This document shows positions 22,781 through 33,937 of a stretch of 64,000 nucleotides of DNA, piece after piece. A model generated the notes under the pieces. That model made no database searches. It was not told where the DNA came from and saw nothing but the letters and a program-made list of their open reading frames with translations. Where the stretch lies: contig NC_059506.1 in NCBI RefSeq assembly GCF_914767665.1, forward strand, positions 3,100,001-3,164,000, written 5' to 3'. Position numbers and translations under genes: made by a program. The DNA is from Harmonia axyridis (taxonomy: Eukaryota > Arthropoda > Insecta > Coleoptera > Coccinellidae). Numbering within the stretch: position 1 is the first letter of the stretch; the number at the start of each line of letters is the position of its first letter.

Positions 22781-23108
22781 ATATTTTATTCAATTTGAAC
22801 ATGAACTACAGCTAAGTGAATTCAATATGCTATACATTTGAGTACCTAGTAATGTTCAGCTGCTTCCTTCTTCCTTGCTTCTTCCCATTTAGCTACATTT
22901 CCAGGAGAGTTTGTTAGTTTCTTAAGTTTGTAAAATACTGGTAAACAGACAACAACTGAAATAACGTAGAACTTCCAGTACGTTTGATTTTGGAAATAGA
23001 ATTTGAATGGAAATTGGGCAATCTGTGCGGCTGTTGTCTACCCACAGGTTGGTCAGCCATTTCTGCAACTTTTCGCCCAAATAATCTATACTTCTTATTA
23101 TACATTCA
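22781..23108 (-). pseudogene. inserted frameshifted copy of a small membrane-protein gene
   Basis: The minus-strand frame ending at 22846 reads QIAQFPFKFYFQNQTYWKFY, then a membrane segment (VISVVVCLPVFYKL), then a charged tail (NSPGNVAKWEEARKKEAAEHY) and stop. A start MADQPVG at 23060 lies in another frame, so at least one indel separates them. AATAAA follows the stop (about 22784-22790). The insert is flanked by ATTCA at 22776-22780 and 23104-23108. The related block at 30.6 kb has an uninterrupted ATTCAAAACTG at the same point. It looks like an intronless retrocopy of a roughly 75-residue single-pass protein, perhaps mitochondrial. The parent family is not recognised and no poly(A) tail remains. 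Confidence 0.65.
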
Positions 23109-23587
23109 AAACTGTTATCTTCACAAATAAATTGCAATTCGAATGAAATACAATAAATTGTACAACACAGCCCAGAGAATTTTTCGATGGGAATTACTCA
23201 GTTCAGTTCTTTGATAACAACAGTATTGAAATTTTGCGATGAGAATGATACGAAAACAACGGGTAAGTGTAAACCGATGACGAATTCAAAAATCACAGTT
23301 GGCAAAACAAGGGACGACACGGCAAAGCGGATAGATAAAGGAAAATAATAAACCTCGGACATAGACAGTGCTCGTAGTGCAATAAAAGTAATCATCTTGA
23401 AAGCGATAATAAACTCATAAACCGTAAAAGGGTCCGATTTTTTACTGCCGTATCTATTTCAAAGGGAAGTAAAATGATTATTCGTTCATTTTATGGAAAA
23501 ACTTTCGTTCTTCGTCTTTGAGAGAATTCTGAAATTTTATATTCTGGAAATCTTGAGGGGGTAATTACCCCAGTATGGTAGCTTATA
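23109..23587. repeat. right part of a block duplicated at 30.65-31.06 kb
   Basis: AAATAAATTGCAATTCGAATG through CCGTAAAAGGGTCCGATTTTTTACTGCCG and on to GAGAATTCTGAAATTTTATATT matches 30655-31060 with scattered indels. No protein coding recognised. Confidence 0.75.
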
Positions 23588-24502
23588 ACGGGTGTATTCG
23601 CGGTATATAACTTTAAGTTGGCATTACTGTTCGAGATGGCGACCGATTCAACAGCTGTCAAGTGATTTCTTCTCAGTTTGGTTTGGCAATTCATCATGAA
23701 TAGACTCACGCCTGAACAACGCTTGAAAATAGTGCAATTTTATTTCGAAAATAATGGTTCTGTGCGGAATACGTATCGCTCACTACGTCCATTTTATTTT
23801 GTTTAGCGATGAAGCGCACTACTGGTTGAATGGCTACGTCAACAAACAAAACTGCCGCATTTGGAGTGAAGATAATCCTCAAGTGTATGTCGAAATACCG
23901 TTACATCCAGAAAAACTGACTGTTTGGTGCGCTTTATGGGCTGGTGGAATCATTGGTCCGTACTTCTTCAAAAACGATGATGGCCAGAACGTTACCGTCA
24001 ATGGTGATCGCTATAGAGCCATGATTACTAACTTTTCATTCCTGAATTGAACAACCATGATGTCCAGGAGCTGTGGTTCCAACAAGACGGCGCAACATGT
24101 CACACAGCTCGTGATACAATCGATTTATTGAAAGAGACGTTTGGTGACTGCCTAATTTCACGTTTTGGACCTGAGAATTGGCCTCCAAGATCTTGTGATT
24201 TAACACCGCTAGACTACTTTCTGTGGGGCTATGTAAAGTCATTGGTCTATGCGAATAAGCCACAAACCCTTGATCATTTGGAAGACAACATTCGCCGTGT
24301 TATTGCCGATATCATAGCCACAAATGTTGGAAAAAGTCATCGAAAATTGGACGTCCAGATTGGACTACATCCGAGCCAGCCGTGGCGGTCATATGCCAGA
24401 AATCATATTTAAAATGTAATGCCACAAGATTATCTTGCGGATAAATAAAATTTTATTGTTTTATTTCAATTTAAAGTTCTAGAGCTCTAAAAAAACACCC
24501 TT
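23588..24502 (+). mobile_element. Tc1/mariner family-1 copy D (deleted)
   Basis: 915 bp with perfect TA flanks, ACGGGTG at the left and CACCCTT at the right. The leader, 'MNRLTPEQRLKIVQFYFENN' codons (23697 on) and 'LRPF' are joined to 'ILFSDEAHYWLNGYVN' at the junction CGTCCATTTTATTTTGTTTAGCG (about 23787-23809). A lost T in 'TNFFIPEL' (about 24033) splits the frame into 23754-24050 and 24047-24412. Another indel near 24315 changes the C-terminus. Confidence 0.92.
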
Positions 24503-25504
24503 TATATACTGCAAATTCAAGCAGAATGAGGAAAAGGATTTTGGAAGTTGTTTAAACATTCCAGTGAATATTGAATGATAACTAAACCAAAGCTCAAAAA
24601 GCTTCTAACCCGGCGTCAGTGTTTTATTTCAATCTGTGATATTCTGAGAAATAATAAGAAACGATAAACAAATCTGTTGAATTCACAGTTTTTCCTCACA
24701 AATGAAATCGATAACTACTTTCCGTTCCAAGAAAACATAAATCAATGTTAAAAATGATTCAACTTCCGAATTCATCACTTATTTTATTGACTTTTTACAG
24801 AAACGATCTGACCGCATTGAGCAGTTGACTCATAATAATGTGCATCACTCAAGTGCAAACTCTCCTCTGAGCTTAATCCGAGAAGAAATTCATCTTATTG
24901 AACAACACCCATCTTTCACTCGCATATTTCAATCTGGTTTCTCGGAATCCTCTCATATCCATTCAGTCTGAAACTGGGGATCAAAGAGTCGCTTTCAGAT
25001 AGCAAGTGAAGATTCCATTTCCGAGAGCAGTTAAGAATCTATTTAAAATGGGCAGCGAATTATAACCTTGCCTAGAACAAGTTGTTCGACTTTGAAAATC
25101 GACCAATCCTATGACTCATAACACCGCCTTGAGTATTATTGGCGTCACAACTATCAGTAATATAAGTGTTCATTGATATTCATTATCGGTAAACTTGGGG
25201 GACTGACTAAGAGAATTCGAGCCTCATCGAAATTTCCACGGCGAATCGAGAAAATGACTCAGAGAAACCCCAACCTTACGTAACGATCATATGGGACTTT
25301 CACCGAAAGACGTTGGAGAAAAACAAACATTATGTTGACATGTTATGTGATATATCGGAGATAAACCTGTTTTTGATTAATATGTGATTATATTGAATAA
25401 TGAATTAGGAAATGAGTAAAATCATTTGAATAATGGGCATCTTCCTTCTTGATTCAACAAGTTGATCTTGAAAGTTTCGAAGAATTATGAAATATTTATG
25501 TAAC
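24503..25504. other. non-repetitive-looking DNA, no gene seen
   Basis: The stretch 24840-25300 shows no resemblance to the repeats of this window and is somewhat less AT-rich. No ORF or splice-bounded exon is convincing; an intronic or intergenic regulatory element is possible. Confidence 0.35.
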
Positions 25505-25800
25505 TTTTTTTACACTTTTTAAGCTGTCCTTTTTCGACATTTGATAAATAAAAACTACGCCATTCCTCAAAATAAAACGATACATGGTTCAACGCATTAA
25601 AATTGTTAAAATCCACTACAAAATGATGAAAATTTTGTAGTTACAGTTCGCAAAACTAAATCACTTTTGGGTCGTCGTGAAGCACACGTCGGGGGACAGG
25701 CTAGCGGTGTGATGAACTGAAAACGTGTGCGTCGCTCACGAACAACTTGTAAATTGAAAATTGTAGTGTTGACGAAAACCCTGCACTGAGGGAAGTGTTT
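25505..25800 (+). mobile_element. Tc1/mariner family-2 fragment, 5' part
   Basis: 'GACATTTGATAAATAAAAACTACGCC', 'AACGCATTAAAATTGTTAAAATC' and 'CTAAATCACTTTTGGGTCGTCGTGAAGCA' match the leader and degraded N-terminal coding region at 2640-2820, 34020-34170 and 44690-44790. No termini or catalytic motifs are present. Confidence 0.7.
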
Positions 25801-26780
25801 ATTTGATATTATCGAAACTGCATTATAGTTAATAAATCATTTATTGGATATATGGACAAACAAATATTAGTTTCATGGAAATAAATAATTCATTTGAAAT
25901 CCCACCAATAATCATCATTTATTATTACACTTCATTTATTTACGCATAACTATTATTAATTATGCTGAAGAAATATCCATTTGAATGAAATAAATACGGT
26001 TGAGGTTAATATATCATTGAGTAATAATTAATAAATCTTATTTATATGTAATATGTATTCATGCTGAATGAAAAAAATATTTCAATTCAGTAATGGTTAA
26101 CGTATTTTAGATAATTATTTTGGTTGTTTCTATTATCCGATTGTTAGGGTCTGAGAAGAACCGTTTGCCAAATTAGGTATTAACAAAAAATCATCATTAT
26201 TTGATGTTTTAGTGTTTTTTTAACATTTCTGAACATCCTACCTACATAGTGTCATAAATCATTTTGAAGGGAAAAAATAACGAATTCAACGAAGTAATGC
26301 TACACATGGTGTTCCATTAAAAAAAACATAAGTTTGTGTTGAATCTTCAAAAACATACCCCGAAAAAAAATATTGAGTACGCCACTGTATTCTACGCAGA
26401 ATTCTGATTCGGACGTAGTTTTTACCTCAGCATTATTTCTATTAACTTTGGAGATAAAGAAGGGGTCCGAAAAGTATCAATTTCCAAAATCACCCTGTAT
26501 CTTTTGAACAGAAACAGTTATGCAAAATCTGATTAGACCAACTTGAGTTTCACGAAAAAGTAGGACAGGAACGTGAAAACCGCAAGGCTCTATCTTAAAT
26601 AACAAGCGAGAAACCTGACTGTCTCACCCAAAATGGGATGCACTGTACTGCTTCAAAAAGCTGAAAATGAAAGCAATGGAATGGGATAGTCACTCATAAA
26701 TCTATTAACCCTATTTCAAATACATAAATAAGTAAACTGAAAAAGAAAGACATACAAATTTTGAAGCAGTTTCTGAAATG
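25801..26780. other. AT-rich DNA with a repeat fragment
   Basis: 26360-26520 (CGCCACTGTATTCTACGCAGAATT...CACCCTGTATC) is a diverged relative of the repeat unit at 10.9 kb. The rest is unassigned. Confidence 0.4.
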
Positions 26781-26836
26781 AATTTTATTGTGTACATTTG
26801 TAATTTTGTTACATATAGCTTAAAGAAACACTTAAA

Positions 26837-26905
26837 TTAGTACAATCTTGTCGCCAAGAATGGAAGGACAACACTGGCCACCGCCAAGAAGCTGAAGGTG
26901 ACTGG
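26837..26905 (-). other. in-frame hydrophobic tail after the Ly6 TGA
   Basis: 22 codons plus TAA, in the same frame as the Ly6 ORF. It is almost wholly hydrophobic (SFLAVASVVLPFLA) with a short polar end (TRLY), as in GPI signals. The stop context is TGA followed by C, the leakiest class known in animals. This may be a real C-terminal extension or the remains of one. Confidence 0.6.
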
Positions 26906-27223
26906 TCATGCTGAATTACACAAGTCTGATGTGCAGGTTTCACAAGAGGTAGTTTTTTCTGCGGGGGCATCAAGGCATTCGTATTTTTTGCCAGCTGGTA
27001 TAAGGGCACACTTGCGGACCACTCTGGTTCCACCTGCTGGGAGTTGGATTACTTGTTTCAGGCACGTTTTTTGGATATCTGGAATTGCATTTCCGCACTC
27101 TTGAGAATTCCATTTGGACTTATCGTCTCCAGTGCACCCCAATGGGCACACGTAACATTTTATTGCATCAGCGGTAACTGCCAACAGAGCCAAAACAGCG
27201 AAAGCACACAAGAATTTGGCCAT
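26906..27223 (-). CDS. Ly6/uPAR (three-finger) secreted protein, intronless
   Basis: Encodes 105 aa. MAKFLCAFAVLALLAVTADA is a clear signal peptide; the mature protein begins IKCYVC and ends TCTSDLCNSA. The mature part has ten cysteines in Ly6 order, including the closing C-x2-C-x4-CN, enough for five disulfides in a three-finger fold. Insect Ly6 proteins are mostly GPI-anchored at the cell surface. Here a TGA (26906-26908) follows CNSA, and the same frame continues for 22 residues to TAA (26837-26839) as PVTFSFLAVASVVLPFLATR, exactly like a GPI-attachment tail. As written the product would be soluble; readthrough or a base change would restore anchoring. AATAAA lies at about 26779-26784. The ATG at 27223 was chosen because it starts the signal peptide; upstream in-frame ATGs only add 5' UTR. 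Members of this family usually have introns, so a retrogene is possible. Confidence 0.88.
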   Translation of the reverse strand: MAKFLCAFAVLALLAVTADAIKCYVCPLGCTGDDKSKWNSQECGNAIPDIQKTCLKQVIQLPAGGTRVVRKCALIPAGKKYECLDAPAEKTTSCETCTSDLCNSA

Positions 27224-29180
27224 TTTTGAATTAATTGTTGATTTTAAAATAGGAAACTGCGTCTTCTTTTGATTCACAGTTACTGCCTCATACCTCATAC
27301 GAAGTAAAATAAATACATACAATAATCTTCCACTTGTTCCTTATCATGATGTCTGATGTCAGAATTGACTTCCCCACTGAATCATAAACCTCATTTCCTC
27401 CATTGTTATCTATAAAGTATCAGAACAACCTACCTAATATGCATGAAATAGAATATGTTTTGTAGTTGAATTTTATAATTTATTTATCATTTGATTTGAG
27501 TCTTTCTTTTTCTAATTTGATCTCCTGGCAAATTTTGACTTCAAATTCCTAATTCTTCCAATTATTTCTGTTTTCAAATAAGGTTTTTCCTGATCTTCTA
27601 TCTTGTTATATAATTGAGATAATATTATTATTGTAGATGAGCAGTTCACACCACTAATAAAAAATAAACTTTAAGTAGGAAAACGTTTTTATTTTCACAA
27701 ACTTAACTGTTTATTTTCTGATGATCACAATGATTTGAGAAATAATCCAATCAAATATTTCCACTAAGTATCTACGTTCGGATTGAAGTAGAATTCAAGA
27801 ATTCCATACCATATCATTTTCGTCCAAATTCTTACCCTTAATTGAAGAAAACCATTTTTATCCTTCATTTTTGAAAATTCCTTCAGGATTTGAGTGATAG
27901 TCTGAAATTCTAAGTTTATTACAAAAAATAAAAACGTAACATTTTTTCTCCTGAAAATGTATAATTTTCGAAAAATTCATTGTCAATGGTAGCTATTCAC
28001 AATACAAATAGAGATCTTCGTATTTTACGGTTTTAGACATCTTCTATTTCGTTTTTCATTCGGAGGTTTCGTTGTGATTCTTATGGATCTGTTGAAATTT
28101 TCAGAGACGAAATTTCAGATCAAAAACCAGATGGTTCATTGTTTTCTTTCTTGAAGAATGTCTCTAAGATCTGTATCATCTTGAGTGAATTTCAAATTCA
28201 GATGAGAACGTGCAGAAGAACAAGATATCCTGCCAGTCAACTTTTTAAGAGGATTTGCATTTTAAGTTGATCAGAAAGTAGGTGTAGCCCTAAAGAGCAT
28301 TATTGACTGCCACCTACACGTCTAACAAGAGTCAATCTATATTGAGCATATAAATTTAAAATCAATTCAAATTTTGTTCAATTTTAATAAATTCCGAAAT
28401 ACTTTTGAAACTCCTAATTTTCCTGCATTTTCGGCGATGTCACAATTTTTTTTTGGTGAGAAGGACTAGTTGAACAAAAAAAATTTTTTTCTTATAGCAG
28501 ATATACAAAAAAAACCCCAAAATTTCGGAAAATCTTGGATATCTCGTAAAAAGTGTATAGAGACCAAGAAGGAGCAACTAATTACCTTTCGAATCTCACA
28601 TGGCTTGCTCGACAATTGCTACACCTGCAGTTTATTCACAACTCAAAAAGTGCAAAAATTGAGGTAAATTCGGAAACCATTAATCCGATTCCCATCAGTT
28701 CAAATGGATTTTGGGGAAAAAACGCATTTTGTGTCAACTTCCACCTCAATGTCTTCAAAAAGATGTTTGTTCACAAGAAAGCATTACACACGCACTGACA
28801 TACACAAGACAATTATTTTTTTACTGATTACGAATATACGTCCTCTGAAACGGATTTCGAGACTTTTTCCCAAGTAAATATTTGTAATTCGAGAGAGGCC
28901 TTCAACAATCTCAAAAGACCTTTTTGACGCTTGTCAATAAGAGCACAAAAGCTACTCATTTCACATAATACCTCGTAGATTTTCTAAACCTTATTTTTGG
29001 AATAGTTTGTTGAAGGAAAAATACTTACTACTTCTTGCAGGTTTTGTCCTCAGGATGAAGCAGACATAAAAACATTTTCAGTTCAGTTTTCCGAAATATT
29101 CTGATTCTTATACCATTTACTCGACGCTCTGAAATTTTCGAATTTTTTTGGACAGAGTATCATTAGGCTCCATTAGAGTT
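27224..29180. other. AT-rich DNA, no gene seen
   Basis: Includes the region upstream of the Ly6 gene, with a TATA-like word on the minus strand near 27408-27418. The rest (27.5-29.1 kb) holds only short chance frames. Confidence 0.4.
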
Positions 29181-29184
29181 ACAT

Positions 29185-29375
29185 TTAAAATGAGACTATT
29201 CATTGGTTGAGTTATTCAAACGTTAATATCGGGCTCATTCCAAATGACACACTCTATATAGAATTTTTCTAAAATAATAAAATTTGCTACCACATGAAGA
29301 ATAAAATACATGGTATGCCCCATTTGGAATAAGTCCGATATCAACGATTGAATAAGTCGTCAATGAATAATCTTA
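29185..29375. repeat. hairpin repeat (about 190 bp)
   Basis: AATGAGACTATTCATTGG...TTATTCAAACGTTAATATCG (29187-29240) is inverted at about 29325-29372 (CGATATCAACGATTGAATAA...CAATGAATAATCTTATTTT). The centre is near 29280. It looks like a palindromic MITE. Confidence 0.7.
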
Positions 29376-29474
29376 TTTTGAACAACCAGTAGAGATTTCA
29401 ATATTTATCAAAGAGTCAATTCTTACCTCCGTTCTTCTAGTATTCACTTTCAATATGTCATTTGAATAAATTTA

Positions 29475-29815
29475 TTCCTTTCGAAGTTATTAGGTTTCTC
29501 CAAAGACCCTTCTATTTATGAAAAATCAAAATATCCAAAAACTTTTTTTTTAAGCGTATGAAATTTCGATCAAAATTGGGTTCATTCATTCCATGCAATC
29601 CAAAAATTCAATAAAAAAACCAGGTGATCCATCAGAAGAAAATATGTTTGGTCCACTTTTTTGGTACACACTGTGTATTTCCAAACAAATTGACAATGTA
29701 GCTCTGATGGAGCCTATACTACCTAATACTAGTGCGTCGACAAAAATTCGAAAATTTCTGCGCTTTACCGTAATATTAGAACTTCAATGGTGGAACACTC
29801 TGTATAATTATATGA
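29475..29815. repeat. dispersed repeat, partner at 37446-37735
   Basis: Shared ordered words include TATTAGGTTTCTCCAAAG, ATTCAATAAAAA, ATATGTTTGGT, TAGCTCTGATGGAGCCTA and CAATGGTGGAACACTCTGTATA. Same orientation, many indels. A 100-codon frame inside is judged to be chance. Confidence 0.7.
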
Positions 29816-30479
29816 TTGTTTTTCCAATTCGATACCTCTATATTTCCATGCTCACTTCAATTCACATGCATAATTATATAATTAATAATACCTGATGAGA
29901 ATTACAAGGAACAACATTCGTTTGAAGGCTAATTTTAAGTTCGAAAACAATTATATTCTGTTATCGTTAGAATACGAGTTAATATGGTAATAGTACTTAA
30001 AAAATAAAGACGAGCTTGAATTCCATTACTTCCGTGTAAAAATGCATCGTCAAGGCGGTGCTATTATTTCAAGTGTTTACCTTTAGTTACCTTGTGCAAG
30101 TTTACTTTGTTTTGTATTGTTAGGAAGTTCCCATGTCATTGATAAAAATTCAAATTGATATTCGATAGGATAATATACTTCAGGGGCACCGTAAGGTAAC
30201 GTAAACCGAGAAAATGTCGATGAAAAAACATCTCTATATCCTTTCTCTACAAGTAAAAAATGAGAGGAAGAAATTTGACCAAGTGTTAATAGGGCCATCT
30301 AGTGTTTAGATCCATCAACAGAAAATGCGAATTTTCTAACTGCACCAATTTATTGTTCTGACAACCAATATTTAATTATGGTTTCAAAGGTGGAGATATA
30401 TTAGATGTCCTGGCAATGAATATGACGATGAATTTGCTAAAGAGACATCAAGGGTAACCAATTCTATTGAAATATCTTG

Positions 30480-31060
30480 TGAAGGGAAGGTGCTATGAGA
30501 AAAAAATTTGAACTTTAACACCGGTGTCTCAAGAACAAAGCGTTTGCGGATTCATGTTATAGAACTTCTTCTTGTGATGATCCGAGAAATATGTCATTTT
30601 CATTTGTACCTTCAATTTAGGAACACCGTTTAGATATAATCGATTCAAAACTGATGCACAAATAAATTGCAATTTGAATGAAACACAATAAATTGTACAA
30701 CACAGCCCAGACAATTTTTCGATGCGAATTACTCAGTTCAGTTCTTTGATAAATACAGTATTGAAATTTTGTGACAAGAATAATACAAAAAACCGAAAAC
30801 AACAGGTAAGTAAATACCGATGACGAACACAAAAATCACATCTGGCAAATAAAGCGAATGGATGAAGAAAAATAATAAGCGTCGGACATGGACGTGCTCG
30901 TTGTGCAAAAAAAGTATCTTGAAAGCGGCCGTAAAAGGGTCCGATTTTTTACTGCCGTATCGATTTCAAAGAGAAGTAAAATGATTATTGGTTAATTTCT
31001 TTGCGAGAATTCTGAAATTTTATATTTTGGAAATTTGGGGGAGCGGTAATTACCTCCAGT
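30480..31060. repeat. block duplicated at 22.6-23.58 kb (empty-site version)
   Basis: It follows the order of the 22.6-23.58 kb block, but CGATTCAAAACTGATGCACA at about 30641 lacks the 328-bp insert found there. The shared part continues to GAGAATTCTGAAATTTTATATTTTGG (31007-31032). Confidence 0.75.
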
Positions 31061-31435
31061 ACCCCCACATTTCTTCGACCTTGAGAGAGTATTTGGCCCT
31101 ATTCTATAACTCGAATACAAACGATTGAATCGGATCATAATCTGAGAAATCGAAATGTTTTTCTCTAATTCTGTGGTTATTCCGTTCATTCTTCCACATC
31201 TTGTAGAACAAAATCGTGCGAGAATATATCAGAAACGCACAGTTTTCATGGTTATATTTTATTATTCTATGTTGGCACTCCGAACTTTCCGCCACGGCTT
31301 TATCTGTCAATTCATCAATTTGCCTTAAAGAAATCAGTTCTGCCAACCAACATTTTTCAATGCAAAAATCACTAAAATATATTTATGGAAATTTTTCATT
31401 AATTTCAATGAAAATGCAATGAATTAGAGAAAATA

Positions 31436-31562
31436 ATGTATAATACTCGTACAGAAGGCTCATTCTACCACTCGTTCATTCCAAAACTCGCCACTTCGTG
31501 GCTCGTTTTTGAATTTTGAACTCGTGGAAGAATATCAATGCCTTCTGCACTTGTATTATAAA
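31436..31562. repeat. small MITE, partner at 55419-55556
   Basis: The ends TATAATACTCGTACAGAAGGC and GCCTTCTGCACTTGTATTATA are inverted repeats of about 21 bp. Inside, 'AACTCGCCACTTCGTGGCTCGTTTTTGAATTTTGAACTCGTGGAAGAATATCAATG' is shared with 55450-55525. Confidence 0.75.
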
Positions 31563-32467
31563 TAACTATACTTCTATCGCTTCCAAATTTGGTACTCTGT
31601 ATCCATTACCTAATTCTTCTATCACCAAATGTAATTCGTAATGGATTTCTATAGTAATTTGAGTTACAGAATACCTCTTCGAAATGAGTCCGGTACATTT
31701 CTATTCGATCTATACCATCTTGTAACAAATTTTTACGTAGAATTCAATGGCTTCAGATAATTAATTTTGCGCAAACTGATATTTTATGAGATATAGCTCT
31801 GTTTTTTTTCTCAAATGAAACACCCCTTATATATCTACATATTTCGAAAGAGCTCAATATGACCATTCAAAAATATAGTATACCTATTTCTTCTAATTCT
31901 TCTGAATTAAGTTCGAGTCGAGAGATTTTCAAATTTTATCTCTTGGATAGGTAGGTTTTGGAGGATGCGATATTAAATTAAATCATGGAAATGTTAGTTG
32001 TCAAGTTGAAGTTCTGTTCAGTTCGCAAATCAGATAAAATCAGAAAATTCAATATCTCAAACACGACCTAAGGAAAATATTAAGTATGCTATATTTCTGC
32101 AATGGTAATTTTAAGCTCTATCGAAATATATAGAAATATACGGGGTGTCCCATTAAAAAAAATCTACAACGATAAAATATCAGTTTGCGCAAAATTCAAT
32201 TAACGTCATTGAATTCTATGTAAAAAGTTGCTGCCAAGAATGTATTTACAGAAATGAAAAATTTTTAACAGAAGAGTTACAGCATTATTTTGAAAATAGA
32301 CATTTTTGAAGAACACCTGGTAACTATGTGATAGCTATGGAGTTGGATTTTTCAAAAATGAGTTTCTCATGAAAATTGGCCTTAGACGCCGACATCAGTT
32401 TTCGTCAGTCTAGTACAGAAATAGGACTTCCCCTTCAAAAGTGTCCGATTTGGCCAACCCATAGAGT

Positions 32468-32580
32468 AATAAACATAGATAGAGGGAGTATACGCAATTT
32501 TTACATGTCTCCAACATGGTTAGATTACGTTGTCGGATTGTGATATATTTTCAAATCCACAATTTTACTATACCTATCAT
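32468..32580. repeat. 113-bp repeat nearly identical to 47682-47796
   Basis: AATAAACATAGATAGAGGGAGTATACGCA through TCCACAATTTTACTATA is shared with only a few base differences, which is much closer than the other dispersed repeats here. Confidence 0.8.
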
Positions 32581-32852
32581 AATATATTTATTTGGGTGAT
32601 TCCCGATTAAATATGCAAATTTGAATATTTGGAATCCAATATTTTTCCTAATCGTCAAATTTATAATAAGCAGAATAATTATTATTTTTTGTATATCTAC
32701 CAGCTGAATCCAAGGTTTGGCAACTTTTGCTCTTCTAGTGTCATCCGCTGTTTCACGTCGTTTGGCGTGATTGAAGTTTGTTTTCTGAATTTCTGATAGA
32801 TTTAGGTATTCATCTCAATGTATTTTGAGTTGATATGAAACGTTGAATCACT

Positions 32853-32950
32853 ATGGGACATACGAAGTGCGTTCTTTGTGGAGAAACTCGCGAATTGAGT
32901 GAAATATCGTATCACTGATATGTTTCCATTTCCGCGCGCTTCATGCCAAA
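32853..32950 (+). pseudogene. possible THAP zinc-finger start, truncated
   Basis: ATGGGACATACGAAGTGCGT reads MGHTKCVLCGETRELSEISY followed by His, then a TGA. The C-x2-C pair, the spacing to H and the following Phe/Pro-like codons in a shifted frame resemble the first third of a THAP domain (DNA-binding, found in P-element transposases and host genes). A LINE fragment begins soon after. The match is short and may be coincidence. Confidence 0.35.
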
Positions 32951-32989
32951 TTTGATAGTTCATGTGGAGGACAAAATTTGCTAACTGAA

Positions 32990-33600
32990 AACTGATGGAA
33001 TACTTCAAGAAATGGAGATTCAAAGTGAACACATCGAAAACAGTTGCAATCTACTTCGGAGGAACAACAGTAAAGAAAGAGAAAGCAGGAAACGTCAAAA
33101 AGGAAAAACCAGACGATAGAATAGAAAAAGGAAGCAAAATATCTGGAAGTACTGGATGAAAGAATGAATTTCAACAAACAGATAGAAGAAAACAGAAAAA
33201 AGACAAGGCAATTGCACGGCAGATTGTACCCATTGTTCAACCCTAGAAGTAAACTTTCTTTAGAAAACAAGCTGAAGATAATAAAAATATTGCTAATACC
33301 AAGCATAACGTATGCAGGAGTTACCCGGAACAATACGAAGGACAATAATAATGATCAGTTGCAAAGTACACTAAATTCAGTAATAAGAACAGCGGTTGGC
33401 GCCCTATGGTATATAACTAACCAACAAATCAGAGAAGAACTGAAAATTGAAACTATTGAAGAAATAGTCAATAAACAAAGAAAGAAGACAATAGAGACAC
33501 TGAAAGAGCACGAGAATAAGGAATTAAGAAAGATAATACAAATTAAAGTAAGAAAGACCGATAAGAGGAAAAACCTCTTCCAAAGAACTAAATAGAAGAA
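32990..33600 (+). mobile_element. LINE reverse-transcriptase C-terminal relic, A-rich
   Basis: Frame pieces read KWRFKVNTSKTVAIYFGG, then KYLEVLDERMNFNKQIEEN, then KLSLENKLKIIKILLIPSI and an Ala/Trp segment (TAVGALWYITNQQIRE). This is the order of the palm-to-thumb and C-terminal domain of Jockey-type reverse transcriptases. Single-base indels break the frame near 33000 and 33150. The YADD core is missing. The strong A bias of the sense strand differs from the other LINEs here. Confidence 0.75.
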
Positions 33601-33937
33601 AAAAGGGAGGAAAGCCTCCCGATCAGACAACAGCAGAAAATAGGAGAAATGAAATTAGAGGCGAAGGGAATGTAAATTCCGGACCTTAAACAAAAAGAAG
33701 ATCTGAGCTAACTGAAAATGACACATGCACTTTATCTATGTTTATTACTCGGACCCTATACCAACTTTATGGTATGAGTCCGGTGAAATTTGTAGATTAC
33801 AAATGAGACAGACAATCAGGAAAAGTGTGCAAATAACCAAAACTAGCTAATTTAAGAACACACTTCTGAGCGAAATAGTTCTAATTCCACAAGGAGTGAT
33901 AGTTAAATGTTCATGGTCGTTGTCAAATTTTTGAATA

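Noticed and set aside
24036..24263. Recurrent 75-codon frame antisense to family-1 transposons (also at 3753, 15287, 46559)
   Set aside because: Its recurrence simply follows the transposon copies; it is the reverse strand of the conserved catalytic region.
29593..29895. 100-codon plus-strand frame
   Set aside because: Lies in a dispersed repeat whose partner at 37.4 kb does not preserve the frame.
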